Below, one piece after another: positions 1 to 14,504 of a stretch of 64,000 nucleotides of DNA. A program made the position numbers and the translations under genes. This DNA comes from Porodaedalea pini. Its lineage: Eukaryota > Basidiomycota > Agaricomycetes > Hymenochaetales > Hymenochaetaceae. The stretch spans positions 253,001 to 317,000 of the forward strand of contig NBAY01000012.1 of the NCBI GenBank assembly GCA_002794775.1. The letters are read 5' to 3'. The notes under the pieces are model-generated. The model ran no database searches, was not told the DNA's origin, and was given only the letters and a program-made list of their open reading frames with translations. How positions within the stretch are numbered: the first letter of the stretch is position 1; every line of letters begins with the position of its first letter.

Positions 1-275
1 AACCCTAGACTTGCATCTCTCACTTATAGAATAGACACGCCTCATTTTTATTCTTCGCCCTCGATCCTGATACATCGCCCTGCATCCTTCATCGCTTCTC
101 CCACTCGCATTAATATTCCTATCTTATTACTGTACACCGCTCTAGACGGCCAGCCGCGCACCTCCCGGGAAGCGGACTACTTATACACCCGGTCACCCCA
201 TCGCACCGCCTCCTCTTTTCCTTCGTCCCCTCGTCTCACCCAAACAAAACAAATCGACTCTTGCTCTCCACCATC

Positions 276-3119
<2,844 letters not shown>

Positions 3120-4884
3120 GCTGTGAGCCGGAAAGATGTATGGGCGAGGGGGTGTTGTATGCTGTGACGGTCTTCCCGCCTTCTTCATGCGACTTTTTCT
3201 TTTCCACTTTTCGTCATTTCTTCGTGCCCCCCTGCTTCACGACAAGAGACGATGTTAGACCTTAATTCACTTCTCCCATCCCCCGAGTCCCTCTTGACCT
3301 CCTCTCCCCACCTCTCCTTCGTTCTTTTATTCGACTTTGGACTCTTGACGATGACGCTGAGCGCTGACTTGTGTTAACGCGGACCTTTTTTGACCTCCTC
3401 GCCGTACACGTAAGATAATTCTGTCCCTTGTCCTTGTCCTTCGTTCTGACTGCAATTTCCCGCCCTAACCACTAGTACTCCACTCCATTTCCTCTATCTC
3501 TCACTCTACCCTTAAGCTTGTCTCCGTCTCTGCCTCTGCTTCTGCCTCCATATCCATATCCATCGACATCTACATCGCGTCTCGAACCTCATCTAGCATC
3601 TATAGACTTATTTAGTTATGCACGCGTCTCAGTCTCGTTTCTCATCTCTCATCTCGTGTTTATGTGTGTGTATGTGTTTCTCTTTTTCTTATTTGCCTTT
3701 TTTCAGGTTTCGGTTTCGGGTTTCGGGTCCCTTAAGCTTATTACTTTTGTCACTTTTTCCCCCACTCGTACGTATGTGTAACTGCATTGCATGTGTGTGT
3801 GTGTGCAAGTATTAAATGCGATTTATGGGCTTGAACATGCACATGACCGTTCGTTTTTTTTTTTGGACTGGCCTTCGATTTCGAGAGCGATACAGACTTA
3901 TATATGAAGTGGAATCGAGAATGAGACCGAGAATATTAGGAGGCTCAGAGCGTGAAAGTAAAATAATAATACCTTTATTCATGTGCCGTACTTACCAGCC
4001 CACGCAAACCACAAGCGGGGCGACGAAAAAAGGAAATAAGAAAAAAAAAAAAAAGATTCCCCGAGTAAATTATTCCTATTATCATTATTAATAGTATTGT
4101 TTCCGTGGCCTAGGTGGGTCTAAGTGATAATCACACTAGTACTCTGTTCAGCGTCTGTGAAAAAGGGGAACGAAAGTATATGGTGGAGATGGGAGATTTG
4201 GGTGTGAAAGATGGGGGAGGCAAAGAGGGGATGGGGGATGGGGGGAACGTCGAGGGTGCGAATGGGATAAAGGATGTATTGTATATGTTGGAAGAGCGGC
4301 CCGGGGGTCGAGTCTGCTGGGATACGGCCCGCGGGATGTGGGAATGTACATATGTGTCGCGTCAACGAAATATGCATGATGCGTGACTCGATGGCACACG
4401 TAGGGTTTGCGTAGTGCGGCCTATAGTGCGTAGCGTTGCGCTGCGGCTTCCGCGTGACTCGGGATGTCCCTATCTATACGTTTCTTCCCAGGTTGATTCT
4501 TGTGGTGTCCTTCCCGAGATTCAAGGAGTGGAAGCGCACTCGGTAGGAGAATCGAGGAATGTTTTGTATATATGGCGAGGTAACGGTAAATGGGCGAATG
4601 GGCGAGTGAGGCCCGGGGCGCTAGGTCGTGCTATGGATTTGAAGGGAGGGTCGGAGTCGGAGTTTTCTTCTGACTCTGAGAGCACCGTAATAGCTTCGGG
4701 ATGATCGTGCGTTGCTGAACATACGTCGAACGAAAAAAAAAGAAGAGAGAAAAACAAAAAACGAAATTCCACCTCCACCACAAAACCGTAAGACCAGAAG
4801 AATAAGAAAGAAGGGACATCACTGCAGGAGTGACCATGCAATCAACGACAATGGCCCGGGCTCTCGACTGCAGTACGCTCATTG
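3120..4884. other. Intergenic region, no gene seen
   Basis: About 1.8 kb between the CreA-like gene and the convergent membrane-protein gene. It is pyrimidine-rich near 3200-3700, with homopolymer runs near 3858 and 4037. The open frames are short and low in complexity. It probably holds the two 3' UTRs; no RNA gene or repeat was recognised. Confidence 0.5.
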
Positions 4885-7070
4885 TTATTGTGAAGGCCCC
4901 TCGGGATACATCGCTAAATCTGACGACTGGACCAAAGAGTCGGAGTGGCTCCGCAGCATCGAGCGGCGTGCGCTCTGCGGTATGCAGGGCGGAGATTGCG
5001 CTGAGGGTGCGGATAGGGATAGGGGTGGAAATGCGGGTAAGGGTGGGGACGGGGGACTGCTGCGCCCGGGCGTCGCGGGAGGGGAAGACGCAGTCCGTGG
5101 ACGCGATCGCGTGCGTCCGCGCCGCGGACGAGAGTGCCACTGTCGTTGTCGCTGCTTCGGCTGCTTCGGCTGCTTCTGCTGTTTGTAAATATGCTGCTGC
5201 TGCCGTTGGCGCTGGCGCTGGCGCTGCGGCGCACGTGCGGTGAGCCGCATGCTGCTCCCGGCCGTCTCGTGTGTTGCGGGAGAGTCGGGCTCGGAGTGCT
5301 CCGTTAGGAGTGCAGGTGGGTGCTCGAGGTCGAGCGTGAAGCGCCAGGGGGGCGCGTCGATATCCTTATCGTCCACATCGAAATGCGTGCCGCCAGAGGA
5401 GGTGGACTCGGTGATGTCCCATTCGATGTCCTCTGGCCCGGATTTGTCGTCGTCTGCGTCTCCATCCGCGTCGTCACGGTCGCCATCCTCGTGGTCAGCA
5501 TGTACGTCCGTACTGGCGCCCTCGGAGAACTCTTTGTGGTGTAATGATTCAACCAGATCGACAAGGCGCACATTCAGGCTCCTCGCTTGTGCGTGTGTAT
5601 GGACACCCGCCTCCACAGTGCGCACTCGGCTGAGACCAAGCTCGGCGTCCGCGACGAATGACACCGGGAAATGCAGCGGCGGCAACTCATGCGGTTCGGC
5701 AAACGCGCCGTCGTTGGGCTCCCACGCGCCGTGCCAGTACGGATCCCGCGCAGCGCCGGCGGTGACCCAGAATAATACGAGTGCGTTCACTGTCACGTCC
5801 GCTGCGCATGCGCCGAGACATACCCATCCGAGCTGTTTGCCCGAGAGCAGTGCTAGCATCAGAATGTTGACACACGATGTTGTGAGGGCAACGCCGGAGG
5901 CAAGTGCGGTGCGTCGCGCGAGGCGGCGTAGGCGCTCGCTGATGGACTGTTCGCGGTACAGGAACCAGAGGAACATTGACGTAAGGAACTATGCACTTAT
6001 TGATTAACCCGGTGCGCGAGCTGAGATTGAGCGCGAGCCAACTCACGACGTTGATGAATAAATCATAGCTAAGGAGCGGTATCGTTCTGAAAGCGCATGA
6101 CCGAAGAATCAATCATCGGAAGTAAAGTTTAATTAGATGTTGCACCTACGCGAAGCTGTGGAGTCCGATGATACAAACACCGTCTTCGCGTATGTCTGCG
6201 TACCGCCCGAGGATCATGACAATAAAGATAGCAATGTATCCAAATACGATGATAGCGCAGCCTCTGTAAATGCTAGATTCCAAGCGAGTAACTGACTTCC
6301 CGGCCGAACACACGACCCACACACTGTCCAATTATGTTAGATTGCCTCGGAGATATAAACAAAGTAAACCATACCGTTCGACTAGAAAAAGGTAGATGAG
6401 GGCCTATATGAGGGTGAAATGTCAGATCCAGAACCCAAGCAAGGATAATATATATACGGTCGAAAAAAGACAAGTGAAAGAAGCACCGGGCATGCGCGGG
6501 AACCGCAGAAGAAGAAAGGTTAACTGTACACACCTTGCTGCCTGCATAGAAAAAAATACACGCAAAAATGCCGAGCTCGCATACTGGCACAGAGAATGAC
6601 AGCCCGACGCCATTAATAAGAATTCCAGCTAAAGGACACGAATGGCTTGTAAGGTACAGAGCAGAAAATAAACCGGAAAGGGACGTACAGAATGCAAGGA
6701 AGATCCAGCTAGGCGACAGAGCGGAGCGTCAGGATCCAGGATTAGCAGGATTTTTGAGTGAGACAGAGGAAACGACGGACGAGTCAAGAAAGACGAGTAT
6801 AACCAACAGGCGCGCCCATGTCAAGTTGGACCACCATAGCCAAGACCTAAAGCGGTCATTCTCCGTCCGACGAGCGAAACAGTAGGAAAGGACCGAAACG
6901 CCTGGTGCAACGGGTTGAGCTACGCCTGAGAGCGCGAGATGACTGTAATGAGTTGACTGACCGATGATATGAATGAAGTTGCTGAGGATCTGGTGGGCAT
7001 GGGTAGGGAAGATCACATATGGGCCCTCATCAGGGTCATCTGTATATATGTCATGTGCGAGGACCGGCAT
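4885..7070 (-). CDS. Multi-exon putative seven-helix membrane protein, agaric family
   Basis: Integral membrane protein of unknown function. The 3' half reads cleanly in five exons: 6403-6375, 6323-6150, 6086-6047 and 5988-4885, preceded by an exon ending at 6534. Joined, they give ALIYLFLVER, VWVVC, a helix around GYIAIFIVMILGRY, DGVCIIGLHSFA/TIPLLSYDLFINV/FLTSMFLWFLYRE, ARRTALASGVALTTSCVNI and GWVCLGACAADVTVNALVLFWVT. This order resembles a common uncharacterised Agaricomycete multipass family. The first exon is taken from the ATG at 7070 (MPVLAHDIYTDDPDEGPYV) to 6962; the two exons after it could not be fixed. The long C-terminal tail is cytosolic-type: an Asp-rich stretch, then an Arg-Gln repeat (RQRQRQRQQQ, KQPKQPKQ) and a Ser-Pro-rich end. 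A receptor role is possible but not shown. Confidence 0.68.
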
Positions 7071-7730
7071 GGCCCTCAGGCTCTCGGACGACGAGCAGCA
7101 GATCGCGAGAGCGAACGAGCTGTGCGTCGCAGCACCGACGACGGGGACTTATACGACAAGATGGATGAGGAGGCAGGAAGAGAGTGGGGGGTAGCGTGTT
7201 TTGGCAGCGGGGCATTATACAACACTTAATTAAAATGGATTAGGAGAGACACACACGCTGTCAAACACGGCACGTACCATTTTATCATTATTAGATATAT
7301 ACCACTTGTCCTTCCTATTTCTATCTACTCCTGAATATATTCCTTATTTTGTTTCTTTGCCCGTCCTCTGCTGTGTGCTGCTCTCCCGCTCATCGTCGTC
7401 CGTTGTGCGATACTAAACGAAGAGGACAGCCGCGTTGAAATCGTCACGCTCGCTTAGATGATCGACATTATTTGACCCGATATGGAAAAAACCTCGGCAT
7501 GCAAGGCCACTTCGGCTTCTCCCGCCGTCCCTCGCACTCTTTATCCGCTACTTAGCCTGCCGCCGCTGAGCATGCAGCACGCCTGCGTTTAGCATGTATA
7601 CAGGCACTCAGAACATATTCGCACTTCACCGCGTCGTCAATGTCGCTTTATCTTCCCAGACATGCCATCCGAGGATAGTACTACAGTCGTACATGAACGA
7701 AGAAACTAATTCATGGAAAGACAGACCCGA
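7071..7730. other. Intergenic region between two minus-strand genes
   Basis: This 660-bp gap lies upstream of the membrane-protein start and downstream of the AAGAB-like stop. It should contain the promoter of the first and the 3' UTR of the second. No ORF or RNA was recognised; AT-rich stretches occur around 7220-7330. Confidence 0.4.
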
Positions 7731-9206
7731 TCATGCAAGGCTCGCGGCAGTATCTAGATCATCATTAGTATCCTCCAGTCCATAGACGAGCCCCAGAGCT
7801 GCTTTTGCAGCCGCTCGTCTTCTCTCCCGCTCGTCCGGAATGCGGGAAATCTCGTCTTTCATAGTCTCCAACGCGCCGAGTATGCGTGTGAGGTCGAAGA
7901 CCGGTGCATCCATTTCTAGTTCAGAACCATCTGTTGTCGAGGCCATGTGAGGACCGGGTGTCAAGTCGGGAGGGGTAGGCCTACCACTAGTAGGTAAAGG
8001 AGAATCTGAAAGGGCTGCGAATGCATCGGACCGTGTTAAACGGGAAAGGGGTGGGCCGAATATTTGGGCGGATGCAGCACGGATGTCCGCAGTGCTAGGC
8101 AGGTCCGAATCGGAGTCGTCATCCGTTAAATCTGTTGCATCTTGTCCGGGTCGGGATGAAGCAGAAGGTGCAGATATGAATTCCGTAAAATCGTCATCGA
8201 AACCTCCAGCACTTGTTTGCATTCCGGGTGCTGTCAGTGCCTCAGTTGACCATGGATCATCAGACTTCATAACTGGGATGGACTGCGCATGCGAATACAA
8301 AGAAGCATAGTCGTTATCGTCAGCTTCATAGAGTTTCTTGTAGTTGACATCCTCTTCGAGCCATTTCTCTAGCATCTCCATCTCGCGTTGCATATTTGAT
8401 TTCCCTTCGCTACCGGCTGCATTCACAAGCGCCTGGAAATCAATATCGGCTTCGTCGGTCCCTTCCGATGCTTTAGACAGCGGGGTTTGGGTCGCATATT
8501 TTGGTCCCTTTGATTCCGTTCGGACCATGCTCGGCCACATTATTGTACTCAATGCGTCAAGGGCACGGCTGATTCCAGGAGTCGCTACAATATAGTTTGT
8601 CAGGCAACCTGACAAGACGGAAGTGAAGTAATCTCTACCTGAAGAGCCGGCCAGACCAGCTGATTTATCCTGTACCTGCGAGTGACCTTCGATGTACTCA
8701 AAGCCGTGTTCAAAGAAGAAATCTTCCAGTTGTTCATCTGTAGTTGGCGCCATGCTGATTGCCAGCGAAACCTCAGGCTCATACGAAGACGTCTGTTCTG
8801 TAACTTGTTTCATATGCGTCCTGTATGGCTGAGAACGGTTTGTTAGTTTGAGACGCGTTACACAGAGCATATAGAGTTCACCTCATTATCTTTCCACGCA
8901 TATATAACAGCCGGGACATCGTCCAGCTCGATAGATTCCAAGCCTTCAAGATGGATGGGATGGAAATGGACCGGGGCAGTGTAGTATTTGTTCTTGATTG
9001 TCCAATGTATCACTTCCGAGGACCGGTGGCCTTCGGAGGTGTCTCCAGATAACGCCTTGATACCTAGCAGTTGTCAACTGGTTCTAATGCTGTATTGCTC
9101 GCACCAGTGCAGATGACATACGATTTGCGACCTCCCGTGACGTGTCCAATGACGAAGACACGACCACGATGCGGCATGAAGCCGAAGATGAATCCTCTGA
9201 GTCCAT
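7731..9206 (-). CDS. Alpha/gamma-adaptin-binding protein p34 (AAGAB/Irc6-like)
   Basis: Probable chaperone-like factor for clathrin adaptor (AP-1/AP-2) assembly. Exons 9206-9122, 9063-8882 and 8828-7731 join in frame (454 residues). The first intron begins with GTATGT and restores the reading EVAN/RIKALSGDTSEGHRSS. The N-terminal third has a small-GTPase-like fold, with the typical run SEVIHWTIKNKYYTAPVHFH and ELDDVPAVIYAWKDNE. The middle is acidic and disordered (LTDDDSDSDLP). A conserved C-terminal helix reads LGALETMKDEISRIPDERER followed by RRAAAKAALGLVYGLE, as in the p34 family. It is divergent from the SNF5-like gene with 290 bp between the two starts. Family call is from motif order, not alignment. 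Confidence 0.8.
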
Positions 9207-9496
9207 GATGATGGTGATGGTCAAAGTCAAGACGCAATTAAGCAGTGCAGTGAGACCAGTCACTACTGGTCACATCCCTGGGCAGATTTATTTTCTATGC
9301 AATTTTTGGGTAGACGCCAACGACGCCCACGCCCACTCCGCCGCCATACGATCTCGGCGTACTTCCAGAACATACGCGCTCGCTGTCAAAATTGCCTGGC
9401 TCGTCATCTGCACCCAAATTTCAGCGCGTCGCCGACGTTGCCTTTCCTGATTGTGTGTGATCGCCTTCCCAATATACTCAAAACGTCCACAAAGGG
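9207..9496. promoter_or_regulatory. Shared divergent promoter region
   Basis: These 290 bp separate the start codons of the minus-strand AAGAB-like gene and the plus-strand SNF5-like gene. Any core promoters for both must lie here. No TATA box was identified with confidence. Confidence 0.45.
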
Positions 9497-11419
9497 ATGC
9501 CGCCCGCACCTCCTGGCGCGTCTTCCTTCCAGGCAGCGCTAGCCTCCTCGAATATGTCCAGTATTTCGGAATCGCAGCTGAGGGCGGCAGTCAGCTCGCT
9601 GTCGACCGCAGCGACTACAACACCTTACTCGGGCGCGCCCAGGGGTGAGCACCCTGTCTTTGCTGCGGTCGTGAAGATACAAGTCTGAGTCGTTTACTTT
9701 TTGCAGGTGGTTTATTTGAACCGAAGCAGTATACCGTGCCTACGTTCGATTCCAAAAAATGGCAAGGCACAGCTACACCGACAGGGAAGACGGCTCCACC
9801 CCGTCAGCGCAGGGTGGCTCGAGCAACGCCAACAGCTTCAACAGCTACCCCAGTAACTAATTATGCACAGTCCCAGCAAGCAGTACATCGTCCTGCTGTA
9901 TCGGTACTACAAGCTCCTACAGCTCAACTCTCCCGCTCTCCACTCCCGACCGTCCCACAAGCGCTAACAACGACATATGCCTCACGCCTCCGCACGGGCG
10001 CGACGCTCCTCATGCAGCCTATCCTCGCATCCACATCAAGCGCAAACGTGGGCACCGGGCGCACAGGTACGCGACGTGGTGGAGTGATCAACTATGCTGA
10101 GCCAGATTCGGGCGACGAAGTGCCCGAGCCAGACGCTGGGGAGCGCGAGCGTGATTCGGAGGACTCGGATTTCGTCGCGAGCGGGGGCTTGCGTACTTCC
10201 GTCCGTGCAACTCGCAATAGAACAGGCGCAAATGGATTTTATCAGTATTCTTTCTCGGGCGGAAGCCCGGCCCCACAAGGAGCACAGGGGAGGCTGGAGC
10301 TTGACCAGAGCTATTTGGGCATGGAACCACCGTCAAAATTCATAAAACCAAAGAGAGCAGAGGCGACACGACATGAATACCCGTAAGCCTAACTCTACAG
10401 TTTTATTTTCAAATTCGTTTTATATCGAAGTCAACAGTTCTCAGGAAGCACTCGAAAACCAGGCTCTCAAGCCTACCGCTCTTGTCCCAGTACGTGTCGA
10501 ATTTGAAACCGAGACGCATCGAGTCCGTGACTGTTTCATGTGGGACCTCAACGACGATCTTGTTAAACCAGAGTCGTTTGCACGGATATTCTGCGCAGAC
10601 CTCGATCTTCCTGCTACTACCTGGGTGGAAACGGTAACAAATCAAATTCGTGCTCAGCTGGAGGAATATGAGGGGATAGCAACCATGGATCTCGGCTCAA
10701 GCGTGCACGGTTATGAAGAGGCAGATCCAGACGAAGCGATGGAAATGGATGTCCCAGAGTGCCGTGTTATCCTGAGCGTGAGCGTGTTCGCTTTCTTTTA
10801 TTCGCTATACTTGTTCTCACCTTCAAAAACAGATTGACGTGCAGATCGCGACGTACCACCTGATGGACCATATTGAATGGGACCTGCTGTCGCCCCTCAC
10901 GCCAGAAGCGTTTGCTCAACAACTTTGCACCGACATTGGCCTCACAGGGGAGGCAGCGCCGCTCATTTCGCACGCGCTGCACGAGGAAATTCTCAAGCAC
11001 AAGAAGGACGCAATAGAGTGGGGTGTCATCGGTGGAGACGCGACTTCTTCGCGGGACGTGCAGGACGACGCTAATGCAGACAAAGAGAAGCGCGAAAAGA
11101 GCTCAATGAAGGACAAGACAGGTCTCGGACTAGGTCCTGGAAGCTGGGGCCGCCCGCCGCGCGATGGGTTGGGGAGAGGGCCGCGTGCACTGAAGAGTGT
11201 GTGGAAAGACTGGAATGACGCAGAGGAATATGCGACTAGGTTCGAAGTGCTTACAGCAGAAGAGGTAGAAAGAAGAGAGGTTGAACGCGAGAGAGCAAGT
11301 CGGTACGTGTTCTACTTAGTCTATGTCGGAGTTCATCATTCTAACCCTCTTTATTTCAAAACAGACGACTTCGAAGGGAGACATCAAAGTTCCAGTTCAG
11401 CTCAAGGCGGCGGAGATGA
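9497..11419 (+). CDS. SFH1: SNF5-family chromatin remodelling subunit (SFH1/SNF5-like)
   Basis: Core subunit of SWI/SNF or RSC nucleosome remodellers. Five exons, 9497-9644, 9707-10382, 10438-10777, 10833-11302 and 11365-11419, join with consistent phases to 562 residues. The SNF5 domain is a repeated unit: ALVPVRVEFETETHRVRDCFMWDLNDDLVKPESFARIFCADL in exon 3, and the second repeat starting SIDVQIATYHLMDHIEWDLL across the exon 3/4 join. The N-terminal part is Ser/Thr/Ala-rich and includes ASRLRTGATLLMQPI and an acidic patch. The C-terminus is basic (RLRRETSKFQFSSRRR). The length is closer to Sfh1 than to the long yeast Snf5, so SFH1 is preferred; the choice between the two paralogues is inference. 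Confidence 0.85.
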
Positions 11420-12014
11420 CGATTTGCTGGTGCCTGTTTATCGATGTCAGCCTTCTTGCCTTCGGCGTGTTTACCAATTTTTTATATTTATCAGTATTTT
11501 GTGCACTGCAATACACTTTTTTCGGCACCGCACAAAACCAGCAGACTCTAGTGATGTCATTCACGAATGCAATCTCAGAGAAGGGAAACGGCCTACCCTT
11601 TGAACCCGCAGTAACCCTTTATAGATCCTCAATGTGCGGATATTTGCAGGAAAAATCCGCCGGTCAGAAAAGCGAATGTTTAGAACAAAGGAAAGGCGAG
11701 GCACGCAGTTCGGACAAATGAATAGACCGTGGCTGCACACCACATACTCTTGCTTTTTATCCTCCTATGTCGGGCGCTCTTTTTCTTTGCTGGCCATACC
11801 GATTGGCAACTATCTGCTACACAACCGCCACAATCACTGAAACGCCGACACCCTCCACAGAAGCCCGCAACTCTGAGTCCGAAGCGAGCGGATCGGTCAT
11901 AATGCCATAATAAAGCTATGAGTGCCTTTTCGTTCATTCAGCTGAAGCCCTGAGCATAAGATGAGGATGGGACTGACAGCAGAGGCCATTAGGATCTTTT
12001 CCTGCATCGAAATA
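11420..12014. other. Intergenic region, no gene seen
   Basis: About 600 bp between the SNF5-like stop and the terpene synthase start. It should include the 3' UTR of the first and the promoter of the second. Open frames here are short and show no protein-like composition. Confidence 0.4.
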
Positions 12015-13148
12015 ATGCAGCAGCCTACAGAACTCGTTCTGCCAGACCTCTTCTCATTATGCCCATTCCCATGGATAGGATCCAACCCACATTACTCCCC
12101 CTCCAATAGAGAGACGACCGAGTGGATGCTCAGCTTCGGTATCTTCGCCAATGAAACGCGCGCACGCCTGGACGCAACACTCCCTGAACTGGCGGGGGCG
12201 TATGCATACCCTTATGCTGACGCTAAGGGACTTCGTATCGCCAGTGACTTCCTTATGATCCTTTTCGCGTTGGACGAAATCACCGACGTCCAGGATGCAC
12301 ATGAAGCCAGAGCCACGCGCGAAACATTCATCAAAGCGTTGACTGGCAAGTCCGGCGATGATAACTCAGCTGTGACTCGCTTTACAAAGGAGTGAGTTCG
12401 ACGGCTCTCAGGGCTAGTCTTTCATGTTCTTCGTGTTTCGCCAAGCTTACCATTGCGCTAGCTTTGTGAATCGCATGTCGGGCGTCTCCGATGCAGTGCG
12501 CGAACGATTCGTGACCCACTGCATCAACTACATGGACGCGACTATAAATGAGGCCCGTCTTCGCGGAAAAGACGAGGTGCTATCCGTCGAGGAATACATT
12601 CGTCACCGGCGCGATACTGGAGGCGTCCGCGCCTGCTTTGATCTCATCGAAGTCGTACTCGGTATCACTCTACCTGCAGAGGTGTTGGAAGATCCAAATT
12701 TCATTCGCGCATCCGACGCTGCGAATGACATGGTATGCTGGTCAAACGTGCGAAACTACTTCTTTTCCGCTTGAGAGACAATCAGCTAAATGTAAGAACC
12801 TATTAGGACATCTACTCGTTCCCCATGGAATATGCGCGCGGCATCGAAGCCAGCAACGCAGTCACTGTTGTCATGCAAAACAAGGGTCTTCCCCTGCAAG
12901 AGGCCGTGGATCACGTCGCAGAGCAGTTCAAAGACTTTGGGGAAACCATAGCCTCTTGCAAAGCAAACATCTGTTCCTTTGGACCCGAGATATCTAAAGC
13001 CATCCGCTCATATATATATGGTTTGGAGCAGTGGACGTATGGGAATCTGGCGTGGAGTTTCGATACTAAGAGGTACTTTGGAGCGGAGCACGAAGAGGTC
13101 AAGCGCACGAGAATCGTGAAGTTGCAGGAGCGCAACTCTATGGCGTAG
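12015..13148 (+). CDS. Sesquiterpene synthase (class I terpene cyclase)
   Basis: Cyclises a prenyl diphosphate, most likely farnesyl diphosphate, to a sesquiterpene. Exons 12015-12391, 12462-12747 and 12807-13148 join to 334 residues, the usual size for basidiomycete cyclases. The ATG at 12015 is preferred over the in-frame ATG at 11961 because it gives the usual N-terminus (MQQPTELVLPDLFSLCPFPW). The first metal motif is an acidic DEITD in LILFALDEITDVQD-type context. The second, NDIYSFPME, matches NDxxSxxxE and is formed only by splicing exon 2 (ending CWSN) to exon 3 (starting DIYSF). The C-terminal RY pair is present in TKRYFGAEHEE. No P450, transporter or regulator adjoins it, so it is a lone cyclase. 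The product cannot be read from sequence. Confidence 0.88.
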
Positions 13149-13227
13149 TTAGTCGGAAACAGCACGAGTCTGACATATACATAGGTTTCTAAAGTCAGAT
13201 ATCCTGTAACAATATTAATATTGTATA

Positions 13228-13567
13228 CAGGTGGTTCCGAAAGTGTTCGTCACCCCCGTTTTTGGAATCGATCGACATGCCCAAATTCAGAAGGTAAACA
13301 TGCCAATGAAAACCTTCATCAAGCATGTCATTTGTGTTGTTCTTATTGTTTTATTGCACTTTTTGCATTGCTTGTACAAAAGATGTTGTCGTTTTTACAG
13401 TGTGTATGCAAACTTGAGGAATAGGGAACTGTGCATACTATTCTGGCCTGGTTTTGTGTGAAGGACAAGACAGACGACGCGTGTTAATCAGCGTCTTGAC
13501 CTTCCACATTTGGGTATGTTGATCGATTCCGAAAACGGGGGTGACGAACACTTTTCAGAACCACCTG
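13228..13567. mobile_element. MITE with long terminal inverted repeats, Tc1/mariner-like
   Basis: A 340-bp element flanked by TA on both sides (13226-13227 and 13568-13569). The ends are inverted repeats of about 58 bp, CAGGTGGTTC...GTTCGTCACCCCCG, matching with a few mismatches and one 1-bp indel. The interior is AT-rich and has no transposase frame. TA target duplication and this size fit a non-autonomous Tc1/mariner element. It lies 79 bp beyond the terpene synthase stop. Confidence 0.8.
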
Positions 13568-13569
13568 TA

Positions 13570-14091
13570 CTTCAATTGCCCGCATCATATAGCCTTATGT
13601 AACATCGCTGCCTTTTTTTCTCGCCGGAAACTGACAACTAGAAATAAACCAGCCCTAGAGTTCCCGGCTGGGAACTCCGCTGGCCATCAATCCGAGTTTT
13701 TAGGCATTGCTTAATCTGAGTTTTTTTGTTCTACAGATTTAATTAATGCAATTTCTCACTCTAAAAGCTATACCTATTCAGAGTTCCTTGCTGGCCATCA
13801 GTCTAAGCTCTTAGAACAATGCTTCATCTTAGTTCACATGATATATCTCACAATCTGAATTTTTATTGTATGACATTCTATTTACAACAAAACCTCACTA
13901 AGTACAATATTGGTTGTTGAGAACTTGAAGATAGAATAAGTCTCCTTCAATGGAGAGACATAGTGCATAATACCTGCTTCTCATGTCTTCATTTAAAATA
14001 GAAAGGATAGATACTATGTTAGGACACTGTGAGCCTGCCAGAGCATTCTTACCATGTCTGACATGACACCAACTGTCTGGACATTGTGTCT
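13570..14091. repeat. AT-rich repeat relic flanking the retrotransposon
   Basis: An AT-rich stretch with no gene. It contains a diverged direct repeat: CTGGCCATCAATCCGAG near 13681 and CTGGCCATCAGTCTAAG near 13791. Its right end (GCCTGCCAGAG... near 14034) resembles GCCTGCTAGAG... near 27080 on the other side of element A. The retrotransposon therefore probably landed in older repetitive DNA. The repeat was not classified. Confidence 0.4.
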
Positions 14092-14504
14092 GTTAGGTGG
14101 GAGTCCGGGAGACGACTCGGACTGGGCAGGCCTCGGCTTGCTGTCGTCTGGGACGTGCTATACTCGAGCGGGGACTTGGGACACGCTGTACTCAGACTAG
14201 GTCGTCGCGGAGGTAAGAGGATTAATACAAGTCTAAACTAATACAAGGGGGACGAGTCTCACCTAGGTCGTCGCGGAGGTAAGAGGAAAAGCAGAACAAG
14301 GAGTTCATGTGATTCCTGAGACCTTATATAGCGACGACCATGAGACTATATTACCTAACATTACATAACGGGTGGGAATGGAACAAATGAAGGCAGTGTG
14401 GGAATGATTGTGTAAGATGGGTAAATATAATGAAAAGGACGAATATAATAAAGGAAATGGTAAAAGGGAAAATAAAGGAAAAGGTGAAAGTTCAGGTTCT
14501 AACA
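14092..14504 (-). repeat. 3' LTR of element A
   Basis: On the plus strand this LTR runs from TGTTAGG to TTCTAACA, about 413 bp. It contains two copies of a roughly 22-bp unit (GGTCGTCGCGGAGGTAAGAG) separated by a spacer. It adjoins the polypurine tract of A at 14505 onward. Confidence 0.88.

Noticed and set aside
1..12. AACCCTAG at the window start, like a telomere repeat
   Set aside because: It occurs once only; no tandem array follows.
12015..13148. Biosynthetic gene cluster around the terpene synthase
   Set aside because: The neighbours are a chromatin subunit and a MITE; no P450, transporter or pathway regulator is adjacent.
13228..13567. Possible coding sequence inside the MITE (short plus-strand frames)
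   Set aside because: The frames are short, AT-rich and include the terminal repeats; no transposase motif.
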